64,000 bases of DNA from contig JAIELJ010000009.1 of the NCBI GenBank assembly GCA_019753105.1, positions 1-64,000 of the forward strand. The letters are read 5' to 3'. Source of the stretch: Hyphomonadaceae bacterium (GTDB lineage: Bacteria; Pseudomonadota; Alphaproteobacteria; Caulobacterales; Aquidulcibacteraceae). Shown in pieces: positions 60,525-64,000 of the stretch (positions are counted from its first letter, which is position 1; the number at the start of each line of letters is the position of its first letter). The position numbers were made by a program, and so were the translations under genes. The notes beneath the pieces are model-generated. The model saw only the letters and a list, made by a program, of their open reading frames with translations, was not told the DNA's origin and ran no database searches.

Positions 60525-61472
60525 ATGCACAACATGACCGACGATCTCGCCTTTTCGGCAGCGCGCGTGCCGATTGCAGCTGCGATCGCGGCGGCGAAAC
60601 TGGCCGGCCGGGGCGACGAGAAAGCCGCCGATCAGGCCGCCGTCGACGCCATGCGCACGATGCTCAATCAGATGCCGATGAAGGGTCGCATCGTTATCGG
60701 TGAAGGCGAACGCGACGAAGCGCCGATGCTTTATATCGGTGAGGAAGTTGGCACTGGCATAGGCGCTGAACTCGATATCGCGCTCGATCCGCTCGAAGGC
60801 ACAACACTCACTGCCAAAGCGATGGCGAACGCCTGCGCCGTGATCGCGTTCGCGCCGCGCGGTGGGCTGCTGCACGCGCCGGACACCTACATGGACAAGC
60901 TCGCCTGCGGGCCGGGTTTCGAAGACGGCATTATCGATATGGATAAACCGGCGGATGAAAACGCGAAGGCGCTGGCGAAAGCCAAGGGCTGCCGCGTTGA
61001 AGATATCGGCGTGTGCGTGCTCGATCGGCCGCGTCACGCGGAGATCATCAGCGCACTGCGTAAAGTCGGCTGCCGCGTTCACTTGATCACGGACGGCGAC
61101 GTTGCCGGCGTCATCAACTGCACCAAGCCGGAAACCGGCATCGACATGTATGTCGGCCAAGGCGGCGCGCCGGAAGGCGTGCTGGCGGCGGCGGCGCTAA
61201 AGTGCGTCGGCGGCCAATTCCAAGGCCGTCTGGTTTTCCGCAACGATGACGAACGCGCGCGCGCCGAGCGCACCGGCGTCACCGATTTCAAGCGCCGCTA
61301 CACGCTGAATGAACTCGTCTCTGACGACGCGCTGTTTCTGGCGACGGGCGTAACGCAAGGTTCGCTGCTGGATGGCGTGCGTGTTGTGAACGGCATCGCG
61401 CATACGCACACGCTCGTGTTGAATTCGTTCACACGCACAGTGAGTGAGTTGCGGGTCAAGCAGCCGGTCTAA
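60525..61472 (+). CDS. glpX: Class II fructose-1,6-bisphosphatase
   Basis: A 315-residue phosphatase for gluconeogenesis, releasing fructose-6-phosphate. IVIGEGERDEAPMLYIGEEVGTG, DIALDPLEGTT, ITDGDVAGVINC, DMYVGQGGAPEGVLAAAALKCVGGQFQGRL and ATGVTQGSLLDGVR are diagnostic of GlpX. GGAG lies before the ATG. TTGACG-N17-CAAAGC upstream could be its promoter. Single class II type, no class I nearby. Confidence 0.95.
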   Translation: MHNMTDDLAFSAARVPIAAAIAAAKLAGRGDEKAADQAAVDAMRTMLNQMPMKGRIVIGEGERDEAPMLYIGEEVGTGIGAELDIALDPLEGTTLTAKAMANACAVIAFAPRGGLLHAPDTYMDKLACGPGFEDGIIDMDKPADENAKALAKAKGCRVEDIGVCVLDRPRHAEIISALRKVGCRVHLITDGDVAGVINCTKPETGIDMYVGQGGAPEGVLAAAALKCVGGQFQGRLVFRNDDERARAERTGVTDFKRRYTLNELVSDDALFLATGVTQGSLLDGVRVVNGIAHTHTLVLNSFTRTVSELRVKQPV

Positions 61473-61502
61473 CGCGATGTTGTAAGCATATGGGGATGTG
61501 CC

Positions 61503-62024
61503 GTGCACAAATGGGTAGTCGTTTTTCTCGCAGTTGTTGTGACCTCGTGCGCCACCCCATATCGTGACGTTGATGCATCTCAGCCTTATTCGACGCTGTC
61601 TTTTGCCAGAGGCTACACGACTGGCACCGGGTTCGGTGCCGGTACGAACCAGGAATATTCTCTCGCCCGGGCCGGCGTCTGTGAGAACATCACGCGTGCG
61701 GCGATGTTCAACTACCTGACCGGCGCCGCGAACGATCGCCGCGTCGCGGCGGGGGAACCCGTCCATCTGTTCGCTAATACGGCTTACTCCGCCTCAAGCG
61801 GTGCCGGCGGCTACGTCACAACGACGATCCAATGGTGCGTCGCCAGCGCAACATTTACGCCGGAGGCTGGCCGCACCTATAGGGTGATTCAGCGTGAACT
61901 CGCGCTTGCCGCGTGTCGGCTTGAAATCGTGGACGCCGCGACTGGGACGCCCCCGGCCGATCTTTCTATCACCGAAGGTTCCGGGTGCTTGCCTTCGGGT
62001 GAGCCGGTGGGCCGCGACAGATAA
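61503..62024 (+). CDS. Putative lipoprotein, unknown function
   Basis: A 173-residue protein with signal peptide VVVFLAVVVTSC (lipobox VTSC). The mature part has STLSFARGYTTGTGFGAGTNQEYSLARAGVCENITRAAMFNYLTGA and a strand-rich middle with three further Cys (WCVASA, ACRLE, SGCLP), perhaps disulfide-linked. The start is GTG 61503. No recognised domain. It lies between glpX and recJ. Confidence 0.65.
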   Translation: MHKWVVVFLAVVVTSCATPYRDVDASQPYSTLSFARGYTTGTGFGAGTNQEYSLARAGVCENITRAAMFNYLTGAANDRRVAAGEPVHLFANTAYSASSGAGGYVTTTIQWCVASATFTPEAGRTYRVIQRELALAACRLEIVDAATGTPPADLSITEGSGCLPSGEPVGRDR

Positions 62025-62086
62025 CGGCTGTCAGCAATGCCGGCGATGCCGCGTTGGTGCGCCGAGAATCGGGCTAGGCGTGGTGG

Positions 62087-63895
62087 ATGTCAGGTGCGGT
62101 GGCGAAAATCGTTTCCGAAGTGCGCGCGCAGGCGTTTCTCGGCGTCGAGCGTTCGCTGACAGGGCGGCGCTGGCGCACGCGCGAGGCCGATCTCGCGCTT
62201 ACCGAAGCATTCCGCCGCCGATTCTCCCTGCCGGAGATTGCCGCGCGTTTGATGGCCGGGCGTGGCGTTGCGCTTGATGATGGCGAGGCGTTTCTCAATC
62301 CGACGCTAAAGACGCACTTTCCCGATCCGTCGACGTTTACCGATATGGATGAAGCCGCGCGCGTCATCGAAGATGCGATCGTGAGCGGGCGCAAGTGCGC
62401 GGTGCTTGCTGACTATGACGTCGATGGCGGCTCCTCTGGCGCGCAGCTCGTTCGCTATTTCCGCGCGCGCGGACGCGAATTGATGATCTACGTGCCCGAT
62501 CGGATGAAGGAAGGGTACGGCCCGAGCGTCGTCGCATTTGAGCGCCTCAAGGAAGCGGGTGTTGAACTCGTCATCACCGTCGATTGCGGCGCGGCGGCGG
62601 AAGGGCCGTTGAACGCGGCTGCTGAACTCGGCGTCGATGTGGTTGTGCTCGATCACCACTTGATGAGCGGGCCGCCGCCGAAAGCGCGCGCGGTGGTCAA
62701 TCCCAATCGGCAAGACGATCGCTCGGGGCAAGGCCATCTCACGGCGGCTGGTGTCGTGTTGGTGACGATGGCGGCTGTGAACCGCGAGGCGCGGCGGCGT
62801 GGTTCGATCGGTTCGAACAACTTGCCGGACTTGATGCAGATGCTCGATCTCGCCGCCATCGGCACGGTTTGCGATGTCGCGCCGCTGACCGGCTTCAATC
62901 GCGCCATCGTCACACAGGGCCTGAAGGTTCTGCGCAACGGCAAGAATATTGGCATGGTTGCGCTCGCCGAGAACGCCGGCCGCAAGGGCAGCGCCACTGT
63001 CTACGATTTCGGTTTTATTCTTGGCCCACGCATCAATGCCGGCGGGCGCGTCGGCGACGCTTCCCTAGCCACACGTTTACTCTCGACTGAGGATGAAGAT
63101 GAAGCGCGCGAACTGGCATCAACGCTGGAAGCGCTTAACCAGGAACGCCGTGCGCGCGAGGCGGAGATGCTGGCGGAAGCGGAAAGCGCAGCGCTCGAAG
63201 AAGCAGAGAAGCGCGCTGTCGTTATCGTCGGCTCGCATCGCTGGCATCCGGGCGTCATCGGTATTGCGGCTGGGCGCCTCAAGGATCGGCTGATGAAGCC
63301 CACGATCGTGCTCGGCGGCGTGACGGAGCATGAGCCGGCGAAAGGTTCGGGGCGCTCCACGCCGGGCGTGAACCTCGGCGCGGCGGTGGCGGCGGCGAAG
63401 GAAGCGGGCCTGCTCATCAATGGCGGCGGCCACGCGGCGGCTGCCGGCCTTACCGTCGAGTGGGATCGGGTCGAGGCGCTGAAGGATTTTCTCTCAGAGA
63501 AGCTTGAGCCGGAAATGGCCGCTGCCGCGGGTGAAGCGCGGGCGCTGACGATTGACGCTGCCGGCGCAATCGGCGCGATGGATTTGAGCCTGATCGAGGC
63601 GCTCGACCGCATCGGCCCGTACGGGCAGGGGCATCCTGAGCCGGTGTTTGCGCTGCCGGACGTGCGCGTGTGTTTTGCCAAGCTGGTGAAGGAAGAGCAC
63701 GTCCGCTTCACGCTGGAGGACGCGCGCGGCGCGCGGATCAGCGGCATCGCTTTCCGGGCGATGAAATCAGCGCTCGGTGAGGCGCTGATGAAGCGTGACC
63801 AAGTCTACCATGCTGCGGTGCGCATAAAGCGCAACGAGTGGAACGGCACGGTGAAGTGCGAGGCTGAAATCGTCGATCTGGCGCTGGCGGGTTGA
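62087..63895 (+). CDS. recJ: Single-stranded-DNA-specific exonuclease RecJ
   Basis: A 602-residue 5'-3' exonuclease. The DHH motifs are CAVLADYDVDGGSSG (109-114), ITVDCG and VVVLDHHLMSG (D189-H190-H191); the DHHA1 motif is GGGHAAAAG. The C-terminal OB domain (VRVCFAKLVKEEHVRFTLEDARG...) is complete. It acts in mismatch repair and in the RecF pathway. Standard length; the glpX-recJ order is usual. Confidence 0.95.
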   Translation: MSGAVAKIVSEVRAQAFLGVERSLTGRRWRTREADLALTEAFRRRFSLPEIAARLMAGRGVALDDGEAFLNPTLKTHFPDPSTFTDMDEAARVIEDAIVSGRKCAVLADYDVDGGSSGAQLVRYFRARGRELMIYVPDRMKEGYGPSVVAFERLKEAGVELVITVDCGAAAEGPLNAAAELGVDVVVLDHHLMSGPPPKARAVVNPNRQDDRSGQGHLTAAGVVLVTMAAVNREARRRGSIGSNNLPDLMQMLDLAAIGTVCDVAPLTGFNRAIVTQGLKVLRNGKNIGMVALAENAGRKGSATVYDFGFILGPRINAGGRVGDASLATRLLSTEDEDEARELASTLEALNQERRAREAEMLAEAESAALEEAEKRAVVIVGSHRWHPGVIGIAAGRLKDRLMKPTIVLGGVTEHEPAKGSGRSTPGVNLGAAVAAAKEAGLLINGGGHAAAAGLTVEWDRVEALKDFLSEKLEPEMAAAAGEARALTIDAAGAIGAMDLSLIEALDRIGPYGQGHPEPVFALPDVRVCFAKLVKEEHVRFTLEDARGARISGIAFRAMKSALGEALMKRDQVYHAAVRIKRNEWNGTVKCEAEIVDLALAG

Positions 63896-63926
63896 GCGCG
63901 GCTTAGGTGCGTGCTTGGTTGCGTGC

Positions 63927-64000
63927 ATGAGCACAGATTTCCCGCAAAACGGCACGCCTTGGCCTGAACTCGAAGCGCGCATGCGCGAGCTCGGCGCGGG
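63927..64000 (+). CDS. Partial gene, N-terminus only, cut by window end
   Basis: An open frame from ATG 63927 runs off the window (MSTDFPQNGTPWPELEARMRELGAG). The phrase FPQNGTPWPELEARMREL resembles the N-terminus of PLP-dependent decarboxylase / sphingosine-phosphate-lyase-like proteins that often begin with a short FPRxGxxWxEL pattern; 25 residues are too few to be sure. It starts 31 bp after recJ. Confidence 0.5.
   Translation, partial: MSTDFPQNGTPWPELEARMRELGA

Noticed and set aside
1-64000. CRISPR array, rRNA operon or replication origin
   Set aside because: No regularly spaced repeats, no rRNA sequence, and no DnaA-box cluster found.

Overview
The window is a GC-rich stretch of an alphaproteobacterial chromosome, most probably from the Caulobacterales / Hyphomonadaceae side. 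The evidence is a C4-pathway 5-aminolevulinate synthase, a Caulobacter-like MucR regulator, the nrdR-rib-nusB-thiL operon, a bamE / cytochrome bc1 chaperone / plsX-fabH-ihfA block, rplM-rpsI-argC, and an aminotransferase-glpX-recJ run. No plasmid or phage backbone is present. Apart from one decayed transposase and a short repeat-rich islet, it reads as ordinary chromosome.

Layout. 1-1.4 kb: a long repeat carrying palindromic inserts, an unrecognised small gene and a transposase remnant. 1.4-9.3 kb: PadR-PspC pair, a BciA-like reductase, motB, small oxidoreductases and a pseudo-receiver protein. 9.3-13.3 kb: DCC-family and SOUL proteins, then divergent hemB and hemA with an FNR/FixK-like box, then MucR. 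13.5-20.3 kb: glyA and the riboflavin / nusB / thiL operon, in which RibD lacks its deaminase half and RibBA has a degenerate GTP cyclohydrolase half. 20.4-26.8 kb: H+-pyrophosphatase, bamE, plsX-fabH, ihfA and an OmpA-like lipoprotein. 26.9-31.2 kb: a large membrane protein ending in a formylglycine-generating-enzyme-like domain, and a hydrolase. 31.2-33.4 kb: an islet of repeats and small orphan genes. 33.5-36.9 kb: an ABC exporter operon with its own DesK/DesR-like two-component system.

37-51.3 kb looks like a stress region. It holds a HisKA_2 histidine kinase with a coupled tiny membrane protein, a Crp-type regulator, a glycosyltransferase / amylo-1,6-glucosidase pair, a DUF883-like / holin-X / DUF3618 membrane-stress operon, an FAD oxidoreductase, the otsB-GH15-otsA trehalose operon and an RcnB-like periplasmic protein. 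Four sites match the alphaproteobacterial general-stress sigma (EcfG/SigT) promoter GGAAC-N15/16-CGTT at sensible distances from these genes, and a fifth differs by one base. This is the most coherent regulatory signal in the window. tRNA-Pro(GGG) lies between the FAD/VOC pair and otsA.

51.3-64 kb is housekeeping: ctaA, rplM-rpsI, a methyltransferase-like orphan, argC, PHA synthase coupled to a 2OG-Fe(II) oxygenase, an aminotransferase, glpX, recJ and the start of one more gene. The second main regulatory observation is an ungapped 44-bp element shared by the promoters of the ABC/two-component operon and of a hydrolase gene 5.7 kb away, both about 75 bp upstream of the start codon, with a GGTGACA/TGTCACC palindrome at its core. 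All calls come from reading the sequence; no database search was run.
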